Below the pieces are notes generated by a model, which saw only the letters and a program-made list of their open reading frames with translations, was not told the DNA's origin and did no database searches. From Bryum argenteum (taxonomy: Eukaryota > Streptophyta > Bryopsida > Bryales > Bryaceae): a stretch of 64,000 bases of DNA. This document shows, one piece after another, positions 23,570 through 34,769 of this stretch (its first letter is position 1; each line of letters begins with the position of its first letter). The stretch spans positions 33,210,101 through 33,274,100 of the forward strand of contig CM073321.1 in NCBI GenBank assembly GCA_037043015.1. Direction: 5' to 3'. Both the position numbers and the translations under genes were made by a program.

Positions 23570-23800
23570 TCAAGCGGGATCTTGAGCGGGAATTGCAGCA
23601 GGAACTGCAAAGGGAACTGTAGCTGGGACTGCAGAGGGAACTGCAGAGGGACTTGGAGAGGGACCTGCAGAGGGACTTGCAGCGGAAATTGCAACCATCT
23701 CCTCCTTCACATCTGTCAATGGCGTCGTATCTAGCTCTGAGGCAGGAGTGGCAATATCTAGCTCCGAGGCGGGGGTGGCAATAAGATTCATCACCTCATC
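23570..23800 (-). repeat. In-frame short repeats in the gene B C-terminal region
   Basis: Read in the gene B frame there are two tandem 33-bp units encoding ATPASELD-type peptides near 23715-23790, followed by a Pro/Ala/Ser/Val run (PSPSPSAVPSAVPATVPF) at 23580-23680. Short in-frame units such as these expand easily and indicate a disordered tail. Confidence 0.6.
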
Positions 23801-24424
23801 GTCATTGTCGGAGTCGCTGCCAAGGTCAATCCACACGTGATCCGAGGCAATTATCGCGAAGATAGGCTTCCCCTGCTTATTCAATTTTTTGCTTTGAAGA
23901 GTGGAGACTGCATCTGCCACTAATGACGTTGGCATAGCAGAAGATGCCCCATCGCCAGTAACACCTGCAACCTCGCCACATGGACTAAGCTCGAGCCGCC
24001 GCTTTAGTGGTTGCCTAATCTCCAGAGTGCCCTCCGTCCCACAAGAAGAACCAATATCTATTGCGGGGGATGATATGCCCTCCGTCAGCAGTCCAGGATT
24101 TATCTCCGAAACGGGAATAACTTGACCCATCATAGACCCTGTCGTAATGGTTGGGGTCTCAGATTCGATAATAGGAACCCGCTCCTCTGGAAATGGAGCT
24201 ACGGGACGTATTAGAGACAAAGGACCCGAAGTGGCTGCAGGCGGCGCAGTAGTCAAAAGTGGCGCAGGGGCATGCTCTTCTGCAAGAGCCGGCTGCAAAG
24301 ACTCCTCCTCCCGTATCTCCCCGAACTGAGATGGCACATTAGGATCAAAAAACTCGGGATCTACATAGTCCTCATTGACGGGATTGTCCCCTTGACCACT
24401 ATTGTCGTAATCCTCTCCCATGTC

Positions 24425-24535
24425 CTCAACCAACTCTTCGTCCTCGTCCTCCTCGTCCTCCTCCTTGTCTTCCTCGTCCTCCTCCTCGTCCTCCTCGTCC
24501 TCCTCCTTGTCACCTTTGTCAACATCTTCATTAAC
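24425..24535 (-). repeat. Acidic GAGGAC simple repeat in gene B
   Basis: On the minus strand repeated GAG and GAC codons give a continuous Glu/Asp tract leading into LVEDMGEDYD. The plus-strand poly-Ser and minus-strand Arg-rich readings are frame shadows of it. Confidence 0.7.
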
Positions 24536-27500
24536 CTGTGAATGGGCCAGGTTAGATGTCGTCTCTGCGGCAAGGGACTGCGAAGGATCGTCTGATTCTG
24601 CCGCAACAAACCTAGATGCAGGATCACTCTCCCCTGAATGGTTGTGAGCAGGCTAGCCTCCGCCTCCTCTTCGGAAGACTCTTTTGCACTCCTGTCATAC
24701 GAGCAACTACAGTGCACAAAATCGCGCCAGTCGACCCTTGCCGCTTTCTTAAGCGTCGCGACATGTCGGTCTAGGTGAGGGGATTCAACTAAACTGTAAT
24801 GTCGATGCCCCTGGGTCTGAAGAAGAGAGTGGCATACTCAACAATGGCATTTGAGTAATTATCCCCAAGTCGGGGATGCTAGGAATGAAGATGACAATGA
24901 AGTCAAGCAAAGCGCACATATATTTCTCGATAATGGGTATTTATCACCGAACCGGGGATAACTATGCGAATATAAAAACAGATCTATTTTACTTAGAGCT
25001 ATAAACACAAAATAGGACAGTGAAGAATTATCCCCGGTCTGAGGATAATACATGATAGGCACTTACAACAGACGCGACCATGAACTTCGAACCGGCGAAG
25101 ATTCCTTACGTTGAATCTCCAATCTAGCAATACTTGTGAACAAGGTCGATGTAGAACTCCATTTTGAGTTCTGATTGTTTTGATATCCATTTTGTCTAAG
25201 CAAACAACCCAGCTTGGAATAGTATGGCACCGACGCAGGCTTGTAGTCAGGTTTGATCGTGTTCTTGAAACTGTTGGCGTGGGGATCTCCCTTCCTGAAT
25301 AGGTATATCACGGAGATGTCATTCACAAACTATTCTGGAGCTGTCTCGTTGAAAAGCTTCTCGTTTGAAGCTTTCTTATACTGCAAGACCTCCATGTGGT
25401 GCCCTGGATAATAGTGTTGGAGCACATTCCTCAAAGTCACGAGGGACTTCAAAGGCCCGTTGGCTATCCAGACCCAAATGGGGGGAGCCGTGTACGCCGG
25501 GTCTTTTAGACCCCGAGCTGCCTTCATGACGTATTGAAGTGCAGCAATCTTCATGTCCTCCTTTTTGGTGGTGCTGTATATGGTGTCCCAAAGGTCAAAC
25601 ACACCAAGCCCGCAGACGCCATTCTCCAATGGTACTGCCCATTGAAGGCTCAGTGTTGTTTCTTTAGCAAGTTTTACCAAACGAAGGTAACACCATTCAA
25701 CCTTTTCGACCGGATTCTTGTGGAGGCGAATGAACTTCTTGAAGAATTTCTCCACGCCATGATACATGTCCTCCAAATATTTTTCTGTCTTCAGCTTTCC
25801 TTGGTTCAGCAGCCTGGCCGAGTTGAATCCCTTGTTGATGTGACCAAGCAGCATACTCCAAGACGCGGATGTAAATCCATGAGCCAGCTTCCACAGCTTC
25901 CACTTCTCCTCTTCAATATCATAAGAATCTTCTTTGAAGAATGGAAGCGAAGACTTTATAGCCTTCATTTCTTGAAAGACTATACGCTTCGACTTCCGGC
26001 GAAGGCACCACTCAGAACAAGACCGTTGATCATAGTGCTAGTGCTTGCACTTTGAATTTGACAACTTGGGATACCGACGACTACCAGGCTCGTTGGACAC
26101 ATCGACTAGAAGGCAAGACATTTCATATATGTCCTTGTCTGTTAGCCTCCCAAACTTTCGGAAGAATTCTCGAGTGATGCGGTACTTGAAATTGGAGAAC
26201 CAAGACCTGTTCTTGTAGTAGTAGTCTCCCGTGTTCGGGTCGATGAGATTTCCAATGACATACTTCTCTAGAAAATCCTTGAACTTCTCATACCACACAT
26301 CCTGCAGCATTATGATGAGGATTTCATGCTTCAGATGTGCGGTGCACTGGATTTTCTTGCCTTCTTTGCTGGTGTCAATGTTCTTGAAACTCATGATCAT
26401 GAGTTCGACAAACTCCTAATGTAGTCATTACAACGGCCGATTATGAGAAAGAATACACGAACGCATAAGAATAACAAATCTCCTAACCAGAGATAACTTC
26501 AAAAGGAAAAACAAACTGGAATGCAAATTGAATCAGATTATGCCCGGGTCGGAGATAATTCAAATTCCGATTTCCTTCGCAGGCATGCATAGTCGTGGAA
26601 CGAATGAAAGTTCTTTAAGGGTCAAAGATACATACTAATTAGATAATCCAGGCTAAACACACGTTTGAAGACGTATTGGCAATTACCCCGCGTCGGAGAT
26701 AATATGATAATGAGTTAGCCATACACAAAGAATGACCTGATCGACATAAGCAAAATATCTACAATTCAAGGATAGTAATAAAAACATTCGACAAAAATAC
26801 CTTGTACTTCTTTGGGTTATAGATGCTTGCGTTGGATCGACTCAGACTCATTTGACCTATTTGAAGGACGTCCACAATTGATCCAGATGGAGCGCCCTGG
26901 TTGGATCTGGTTCCCCCTTGTCGGTTGAGCATGGGTAAGGGGATTTGTAATGTTGTAGTGCGCAAATATGGCAGTTAGTCCAGCCGGGTCCTTGTCATAG
27001 ACAACGTACGCATTCCAAGTCTTAAGGGATACACGACGGTCCTCTGGGAGCTTCTAATTAATTAGCTCCCGGGCAGCTTTGACGGAGTGCTGGCCGTCGA
27101 TGATTGCAAAACTCTTAGATTTGATCTCGTCCCAACTCCTGGGCTTTCTATTGAAAAGATTACCGTTCTCCTTCATAGGTGTAATGACAAGAGTCCTGCG
27201 AGCTCCGATGTCTCCTAACATAGCGAGGTATACTTTTAGGCTATCCTTGATTTCTTCCTCAAACGCTTGAATTGTCCACTCGGCCTTCCCGCGACTCAGT
27301 TGCTCTAATGTAGCTGCTTTTGGTTCCTTGTTGAAGAGGAAAGAAATATCGTAATCCTTCTGGAGCTCGGTATGGCCCAATGCTATCTTCGCCCAATCGA
27401 TGCCATCGTCCTTATCCTTCCCATGCTTGTCCTTCTTCGCCTTCTTCTTCTTCTTCGATGAGCTTGCCTCCGTTTCCTGAACCTCCGAGACGTTGCTAGG

Positions 27501-28249
27501 TGCCTCGGATGCTCTGCATCTTCTCTGCATCTTCTCTTCCTCTGAGGCTTTGGTTGCTCTTGTGCGTTCGACATCCTCTTCTTTGTCGACCGCGCTAAGG
27601 CAGACCACTCAGGGTTATTTGTCTGCACACTCTAATCCGGAACTGACATAACAGTTTTCGCTGGAGAAGCCTTCTTCTTGGATGTAGCCGGTTGTTTTGA
27701 CAAATTTGTCAACAATCGGTTTAGTATCCGCGTAAGGTCATCCGCCTTAGGCTCGCCCTAGGAAAGGAAAAGGTTCACCCATGAATCGAGGAATCCATGC
27801 TGCACCTTTCGAAGGTGTTCGATGAAACCATCCGGGTTGAACTGGGGACTACAGTTTGTTCCAACTTCCACAATAATTCCGAATTTGTAGATGTCCTTGT
27901 CCTTTTTATCGAAATGCTCGTGGCAACGAATAAAGACAAACTTGGACCGGTGTGGCTCGAAAGCTACAACTCGAATGTTTTGATGCAGAGGAATGTAGAC
28001 GTCGTTCATTTCCTCACGATGCATGATAAGCAAAGTGTTCCTTTCAATCTTCAGGGTCCAGCTCACAACGACATCCTTGAATTGAAAGAGGTTGGATGCC
28101 TCTATGTCATCTTCTTTGAGGAATGGAGTGTCCCCAAATGGATTCTGGAATAGGTCCATGACCAAGAAGATAGAGCTCGTGTCTGTGACTGCGACTGCCA
28201 TCTTGGTTCTGCAAATCCAGAGATGTCAAGTTGTATGCATGAGGGTCAC

Positions 28250-29135
28250 TCAAATTATCCCCGACCCGGGAATAATTCATGTACTAATGAGCGATAGTAT
28301 TCAATCATGACTAATGTCATCTACGGAAATTGGGATTGTTAGACATACTGATGATTTGGGTGATCCGAGCTCTCAGATATGTCACACTCTTTGAGTAACC
28401 GCTTGCGACGCTGCTCAAACACTGCTTGAACTTTGTCAGGGCTAGCCTTGACGATCCGAGCCGTGCTCTTTGTTCGCGCGTGATTTGATGATACGACTCA
28501 GTGAAACAAATGGAATAAATCGTTAATTTATTCCGACGGTACGAATAATTTGTGGGAGCGTAGGTTTATTTATCCCCGACCCCAAGATAATGCGTTTTTT
28601 TGGCTGGGTCTTACTACATAATCTCACTAAGCTGTAACCATCTTTGCTTTATTTTGCACCACTTAGATTCTTACAGACTAAAAAGCACATGTTCACTTAT
28701 TTCTGGAGGGGGAGTAAAATGTGTTTTTCTGTAGAAAAATAGTTTCGCAAAGTTAGTATCTTCCTGATGTGTAGGGCATGTTATCTCCGGTTCGGGGATA
28801 ATTGTATCAAGTAAGTAGCTTGTTCCACACCTAGAGTACATATTCTACAACTTCGATGAAAATTATTCCCGGAACGGGGATAACTACTGATATAGAGATC
28901 AAATTATCCACGGACCGGGTATAGTTGCTAATAATTAGTGGCGGATTATTTCCGGACCGGGGAATACTTCAGATATATGGAGCAAATTATTCCTAGAATG
29001 GGGATAATTCCTGCAAAATATGAGCAATTATCCCTAGGCCAGGGCTAATTGCTGATAATTAAAGGCAAATTATCTCTGGTCGGGGATAACTTCCACTCAG
29101 TAGAAGCAAATTATAGATGGTGCGGGGATAATAGA
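28250..29135. repeat. Array of 21-bp palindromes (TTATCCCCGGNCCGGGGATAA-like)
   Basis: About ten copies lie upstream and in the first intron of gene B, near 28255, 28570, 28782, 28863, 28905, 28945, 28987, 29027, 29069 and 29110. Spacing is irregular, about 40 bp in the densest part. Arms of up to 9 nt are inverted and often mutated. Further copies occur inside gene B introns (24862, 24938, 25028, 26537, 26683) and even in its coding sequence, where they encode PQPGDN-like peptides (22690, 22850). The same motif recurs at 42635-43710. Confidence 0.85.
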
Positions 29136-29390
29136 ACACACATTGCTAATATCTGCTAACACCAGAATCTAAAATCTAACACTGCTATAGGTTTCAAATC
29201 GACAAGTAATTTGCATTGGAAATGCACACAATACAAGGAATCAGGTAGACATGAATCACCTGACAACAATGCTGAGCGACAACGCTTGTGTATTCTTCAA
29301 AAAGTATATGAATATACGAATGAAAAAAGAAATGTAAATTGTGTTCAGTAAAGTGCTTTGGATCAGAATGAGAAGCACAAGATGAAGCAA

Positions 29391-29465
29391 ACTGATACAA
29401 AACCAGTGATGCAACCTATGCAAACTGATACAAAACCAGTGATGCAACCTATGCAAACTGATGCA
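29391..29465. repeat. 33-bp tandem repeat, two copies plus
   Basis: The unit begins ACTGATACAAAACCAGTGAT, with starts at 29391, 29424 and 29457 (period 33). The third copy is partial. Confidence 0.85.
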
Positions 29466-30056
29466 CATACAAGCACATTGCAGCAAACAATACAAACTAA
29501 AGCACACTGCAATACATTTTCTCATTGAAAAAAAGCACAAAAGCAAAACTACAAATTCAATGAAAAGCATTCACAAACCAGCGAAACCTTAATGCGCAGC
29601 TCTTGCTAGGTCCATTCTTCTCCAAAAACTCAAAAACTCCACTTCCGCAGCTGTCAAAAACTTAAATGTACCTCTAAAAAGTAGTCTATTCAGATGGTGT
29701 ACAGGAGAGCAGGCGGAGACGATGACCACAGAGGAGACTTTTAACATATGCAAAGTACTCGAAGCATCGGCAAGGTAAGCAAAGTGACTATCTGCGTGAG
29801 TGCTAGGGCAAGCGAAGTCGTCAACAGGCATGAAAGCGTCGAAACGAGTCTAGCGACAAATGAACGAAGACGAGACAAGCGCGAAGACGATGACAAGCGC
29901 AAACGATAACAAGCTCGGAGAGCAGGTGGAAAGATGCGCTGCGACAACGACGACAACAAATGTGCGGAGGAAGACACTGTGCGGGCGCGAAGTGAAAGAA
30001 AGGACTGCGCTCGCAAATGGCAGCGCTGTCGGCCATCATGACCTGTCATAATGGAA
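29466..30056. other. Region without a recognised gene
   Basis: Open frames on the minus strand here (29831-29589 and 30112-29741) are Ser/Arg/His-rich with no domain. The plus strand is rich in CGA and GACGA motifs near 29820-29960. Confidence 0.4.
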
Positions 30057-30110
30057 GCATGCCCATGATGATGTACATGGGCATGCCCATGTACATCATC
30101 ATGGGCATGC
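30057..30110. repeat. Perfect 54-bp palindrome
   Basis: The sequence equals its own reverse complement over its full length. Each 27-nt arm runs GCATGCCCATGATGATGTAC then ATGGGCA. It sits exactly at the border between mixed-composition DNA on the left and very AT-rich DNA on the right. Confidence 0.97.
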
Positions 30111-30234
30111 ATTTTTATTTTTTATTTTTTAAAATTACTTTTGTTTTCTAATTTTTCTAAGTTCTAATATGTGTATAAATTATTTTGTTTCTTATTTGAC
30201 TTAATAGGTATGTTCTAACTTTTGTTTAACGCCC

Positions 30235-30370
30235 ATGTTCTAAATTTCATATGGTATTCCAAGTATAATACTCAAATATTCTAAAAGTGGTATTCTAAGA
30301 TTAAAATTGAGTTATTTTAAGTTAAATATTCTGAAATAAGTGTATAGTAAACTAGGTCTAGTATTCTATT
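30235..30370. repeat. AT-rich dispersed repeat R, copy 1
   Basis: It contains 'tggtattccaagtataatac', then 'caaatattctaaaagtggta' and 'gttattttaagttaaatatt'. It shares this order of blocks with copies at 32436 and 37036, in the same orientation. Confidence 0.8.
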
Positions 30371-30371
30371 T

Positions 30372-30459
30372 GAGCGGTGCGTGTGGAGCATTCGAGCGGT
30401 GCGTCTAGGGCCCCCGAGCGGTGCGTCTAGAGCCCCACAGCAGTGCATCTGGGATTCTT
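30372..30459. repeat. 22-bp GC-rich tandem repeat, four copies
   Basis: The unit is about GAGCGGTGCGTCTAGGGCCCCC, starting at 30372, 30394, 30416 and 30438. It is an isolated GC-rich island in AT-rich DNA next to repeat R. Confidence 0.88.
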
Positions 30460-30764
30460 ATACTTTTAATATGATTTTTTTTTTTACATTTTTTTTTAAA
30501 ATTACATATTTTTATTTAGTTTTAATAAATTTTCATATTTTTAGTATACTTTTACTTTGTATTTTGAGTTATAATTCTTTTTTTAATAAGCCTTCAAGAA
30601 AGATGCTTGTATATAATAGAAAATTGTTATTATTATAGATTATAATGTTTTGATTTTGGGAGATAGTATATAGTTGCCTTTTTGGAGCGTAGGCTTGCAA
30701 TATTTATAACATGACAAAAACATGTGCTCAAACACATAAAAAGTAAAACAAATCAATTCAACAA

Positions 30765-32267
30765 GTGATCAAAGAGAAGTTCCTAAAAAAGAGAAATGTA
30801 ATAGAGTTGTTTTATGATAATGACAATGCACAAGGATGTAAAACCCCTAAACATGCAAGAAAAAAGTTTTCCAAACTATTTATAGTACCATGTATTAAAA
30901 CGTTAAACACCCCTTATTTCAAGACGGTTTTTGTAAATAAAACCAAAAATACCAATTTGAAAATTTTGCAAAAGCAACAATATTATGTACATTTGTGTCA
31001 CAAATTGTGTGAGGAATGTCTTGATGATCCTCCAATTTGTCCTATATGCGACGCCGACAAAGATACACAGATTGAAAAAAATACAAAGTGGATTTTTAAT
31101 TTCATTTTGACACAAGATATAGTAATAAAAAGCTTGGAAGAATTTCACAATGTATATGATGAACTTCTGATTTTTGTGAAAGATAAATCAAATTCCAACA
31201 CATTAAAGGATGAATCTTTATGTACAATTCCAAATTGTAAGTTTGAAATAAATTCCATTAAGGAAAAACAAATTTTACAAAAGTTTGGTATCAAAAAGAA
31301 GATGGAAGTTATGATTTCATATTCAAACATCCCAGCAGAAAAAACGAAAAAGAAGAATTTCCCACTACCGTATTCGATAGATCCACAATTTGAAGGTAAT
31401 TGGGAGGAGAATTATGAGGATGACAATACATTCCCTATTCAAAAGAAAAATTTGTTGGTATTGAACGGCTATGATATTATAAATACAAAAGTTACAAATA
31501 CTCAAAACATAAAATTCAATCATGTAATGCTAGTATATTTTCAAAAGATATGAGATAATAGACTAAGTTATCGACATACCTTGGCTACCGCTAACACCTA
31601 TTTTGAGACATCTCCATATGGAGGGAAAAAAACTGATGATAATGCACAAAGAGGCACGTGTAAATTTACTAGTCATGGATTTTTAGCACATGAAGATTCA
31701 GAAGGTGATGTAGTAAAGTATAATAGAAAAAAGGTATAAAACGCTGGTCAAGAAAGTTTTAGAAATTTTGGTAATGCTCTTGGCTCTTCCATTTGGCAAC
31801 ATCTATTAAAATTTGGTAAGGAGATGGAAATTTTTTTTGAAGTTCAACATGCACCTGTTAATTCTGTATATGTAGGTGTTCAAGAGTATCCTACAAAAGT
31901 ACACCAGATGCAACTAAGTAAAAACACATATATCAAAGCTCACCTTGACAAAGAGGATATGGGAGCATCACCAATATCATGGTTTACAAGAGGAGATCCA
32001 AAAGGAGGATATTTTAGTGTATTTCGATCATATCTCAAGTTCAATATAAACAAGGGAGCTGCTCTATTTATTCATAGTAAAAAGTATGTGCACGGAACAA
32101 TGAAGTTCTAAGACGAAACACTTGGTGACCAAGTTTACAAAATTGGTATTGCTATGGTGAACAAAAAGCAATTGCATACAAGAACCATAAATCAATTCAA
32201 AACAGGGGAAAAAATGACGTGGAAACATAGTAAGTCAGGAGTGCATTCACCTCAAAGCAATGAGTAA
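30765..32267 (+). pseudogene. AT-rich 500-codon frame with RING-like and 2OG-Fe(II) oxygenase-like motifs
   Basis: One reading frame runs 500 codons with only three in-frame stops (TGA at 31551, TAA at 31737 and 32109) and no frameshift. The first part (GTG at 30765; no ATG in frame) has a RING-like second half, HLCHKLCEEC...CPICDADKD, near residues 76-100. The last part (from about 31824) has KAHLDKED, giving an H-x-D pair, and 48 residues later KKYVHGTMKF, a candidate distal His. After the last stop the frame continues with GDQVYKIGIAMVNKKQLH. H-x-D...H with these surroundings resembles a 2OG-Fe(II) dioxygenase such as TET/JBP or prolyl hydroxylase types. Codons are extremely A/T-rich, unlike neighbouring genes. 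Start and introns are unclear. The oxygenase assignment is inference. Confidence 0.5.
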
Positions 32268-32435
32268 TGTCATGTATATGTAAATTTTGGCGCCTTGTAT
32301 TATCATATACATGTAAATTTTTGATTATATCAATAAAAAAACAAAAATAATTTTGACGGCTTTTATATATAGATTCATTAGCCTAGTTCAATTTCGACTA
32401 ACTAACTCTAACTTAATTATTCACTTGATTTGATA

Positions 32436-32606
32436 CGGTATTCTAAGTATAGTACCCAAATATTCTAAAAGTAGTATTCTAAGACTAGAATTGAGTTATT
32501 TTAAATGGAATATTCTAAAATTAGTATTTAGTAAATTAGGTTTAGTATTTGGAGTATAGTACTCAAATATTCTTAAAGTAGTATTCTAATATTAGAATTA
32601 AGTTAT
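32436..32606. repeat. AT-rich dispersed repeat R, copy 2
   Basis: It contains 'acggtattctaagtatagta' and 'gactagaattgagttatttt', and then a partial second pass (from about 32540). It has the same orientation as copies 1 and 3 and closes the AT-rich module holding the 30765-32267 frame. Confidence 0.85.
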
Positions 32607-32831
32607 TATGGGACCTCTAGAACACGGCTACGCCCCCACTGTTGGGAACGCATGGAAACAAAACTTGCAAAGAAGAGGAACGTGAAGAGAACGTGGTCGC
32701 GTGAGCTTGCAGCAGAATCTCTGGCTATGGTGTCGAGGATGAGACGGGGACGAAGGCCCGTGGATCAAACCAAAGGCTAGAAGCTGAAGCAGTAGAAGCA
32801 GTAGATTCCAAAGCCAAGCTTAAATTCCGAA

Positions 32832-33242
32832 TTGGATTTTCTAGGACTCGTAAGCTATGGTGGAGGAAAACCAAGCATCCTAACAACCTACGCTGAGCAC
32901 GCCAGCAGTGGAGGTGAGCTTGGATGGTCGACGCAAGTGGAGGATCTGCTCGACAAAGACGACGAGGATGGCGCCGTAAAGCTGCTAGAGGGCGTCATCG
33001 CCAAGCTGACAGTCGCGGAGAATGCCTCCTCAAATTTGACCCTAGCCACTGCCATGAGCGACTTGGGAAAGTTGTATGAATTCCGGGGCTTTTCGCTCAA
33101 AGCTGACAAGATCCTCAGCGACTCGTTGCTCATCAAGAAGAAAGCCAAAGACTCCCTCGCAACCGATCACCTCTCCTGGTACCATTCCTCTACTCTGAGC
33201 TCAAGATTCCGCCACTCCAGCTCGTTAGACTCACAGTTGTGA
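32832..33242 (+). pseudogene. TPR-like plant gene fragment
   Basis: An open frame contains SYGGGKPSILTTYAEHAS, then GELGWSTQVEDLLDKDDEDG, AVKLLEGVIAKL, LATAMSDLGKLYEFRG and LKADKILSDSLLIKKK. This helical, Leu/Ala-patterned layout resembles plant TPR-like proteins of the TTC33 type. There is no ATG (the frame opens at a TTG) and the sequence loses similarity after about 33165, so it is a fragment. It is GC-richer than its surroundings. Together with the next two entries it looks like captured or relocated host gene sequence. Confidence 0.5.
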
Positions 33243-33619
33243 ACTCCGATCACTCCAGGGCTCACACTCTGTTGCAATTCACTTGTTTAGGTTTCCAATC
33301 TTGCTTTTCACATGTTTAGGTCACAGACTATGTTCACATTTTAAACTGCACCTCGAGCTTCGGTTTGAAATTCTGTATCTCGTCTACCCAGGTCAGAATT
33401 CACGTTCAACGTATCCTCCGAGAATGCACTTTCTATTAGAGGATCTTCCGATTAAATTTTCAATCGAGGCACCGAAGTGAGGAATCAACATATCTATTCA
33501 GGAATCACAGTTTCGAAGGATTTAGGGTTTTAGAGGCTCTCCAAGCAAGGGTTTAAGTTTCATGGCTTTTGCTCAATAGCTTCAGAAAAAGCAGCATTTG
33601 TAGCAGTCTTTCAAGCAAG

Positions 33620-34130
33620 ATGGCGCACAAGCCACAACCAAAGAAGAGGACGAGATTAGAAACGGCTGCCGCTGCTGCAGATAAGGCTTCCTAGAATGCT
33701 GCAAAACCTTCCAATGATGCCGCACCGGCGGACGTAGAGGCTAAGAAACCAAAGCTTGATACGAATGTGCTGCCTCCTGAAATTGTAGAAACCAAAATTA
33801 TGGAAGTAGAGACCAAAATTGAAGCTAGAACCAAGGGTCTTCTTCTCGGCCCGGAGGCCGATCGATCTAGCCAGCAAGCGTTCAATCCTCGTCGCATCAT
33901 CGACGTGTTGTATTAGGGTCAAGCAATGATTTGAAGCCTTGGAAAATTTTTGCCCAATTACCAAGGTATGCAAAGAAACCCCGGAGCAATTTCCATCGAA
34001 GGTGAGCTACAGCAAGCTCTCTTTTGAGCAAACGTCATGGCCCACTGCAATTTTGGCGACATTAGGAAAGTGGACTGGATGCGAGCAGCTCGAACGGACA
34101 AGGAAATGAGCGCTATAGGACAGATCTTTC
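33620..34130 (+). pseudogene. PUS1/TruA-family tRNA pseudouridine synthase fragment
   Basis: It begins with ATG in MAHKPQPKKRTRLETAA, a basic N-terminus. Further on it reads NYQGMQRNPGAISIEGEL, the family's GYxGxQ...TIEG motif. Then come CNFGDIRKVDWMRAARTDK and SAIGQI, which carry the R-T-D catalytic aspartate context of TruA/PUS1 enzymes. At least four in-frame stops interrupt it: after AAADKAS, after IIDVLY, after QAMI and after QQALF. The intact enzyme isomerises uridines in tRNA. Only the N-terminal part of the domain is present, so this is a truncated, decayed copy. Confidence 0.75.
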
Positions 34131-34769
34131 TATGATTGCTTTTTACTCGTAGGATTTGTAGATGTTATCTGTTTGATGAGCCGTTGAAGCTGAGGTTTCT
34201 GTGTCGATTTCGTTTCAGTAAGGAAGTAGAGGTTTCTGTTGTTTTTGGGCCTGCGTGAATTTTAGAAGGCCCTAAACACTGTGTTTCCAGATAGTTTGAG
34301 GAGAGGCGAGCATGATTCAGGTGAAGCGGCGCTTGTTAATTGAAGCTTTAAAAGACCCTTTAAAATGAGCGCTTCTTCCTTCTTTCTGACAAGTATATAA
34401 TTTCATCACTTGGTTTTACAACGGTTTAGGCAAAGTTTTGTTGCGAGATCACTGGCAATCATTACACCATGGAGAGTAACTATTGAGTGTTCAACTTTGT
34501 CCGGATGTATGATGACGGCTGCTCTCAATGTTAATAAGACGGTTCCTGCTTTCAGCGGCAGACTCAGCAAAATCAGGTGTACTTGCATCACGTCAAGCAT
34601 TTCGGGTTCTATGTGTGACTAACACTGATGGTCCTTTATGTGCTGCAGCTATATACCGCTTTACAACTTCAGCTACGTGTATGATTATGTTATTTCCTTT
34701 CAAAAGAGCTTCGTGGACAGGTAACTAGCCTTCCATCTGACTGTAATGTTACTTCATGGGTGCGTGCAG

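Larger units (their letters stand above)
22512..28490 (-). pseudogene. Gene B: large ParB/methyltransferase-like transposon gene
   Basis: A multi-exon minus-strand gene. Exon 28490-28345 has RTKSTARIVKASPDKVQ. A GT-AG intron leads to the exon starting at 28208 (DLFQNPFGDTPFLKEDD; RVVAFEPHRSKFVFI). A Lys-rich linker (SSSKKKKKAKKDK) precedes the ParB-like segment 27400-27054: WTIQAFEEEIK, TLVITPMKENG and FAIIDGQHSVKAARELI. An in-frame TAG follows at once. A GT-AG intron (about 26795-26420) leads into EFVELMIM and VWYEKFKDFLEKYV. The next piece, 25968-25330, is open for 212 codons (WKLWKLAHGFTSASW). Then come LFRKGDPHANSFKN, a frameshift, and EFYIDLV...FAGSKFMVA, resembling methyltransferase motif I. 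The C-terminal region (24720-22512) is acidic, Pro-rich and repeat-rich. Several stops and shifts make it a pseudogene. ParB and methyltransferase labels rest on motifs only. Confidence 0.6.

Noticed and set aside
24361..24717. Arg/Thr-rich and poly-Ser frames
   Set aside because: Shadows of the GAGGAC repeat coding the acidic tract of gene B.
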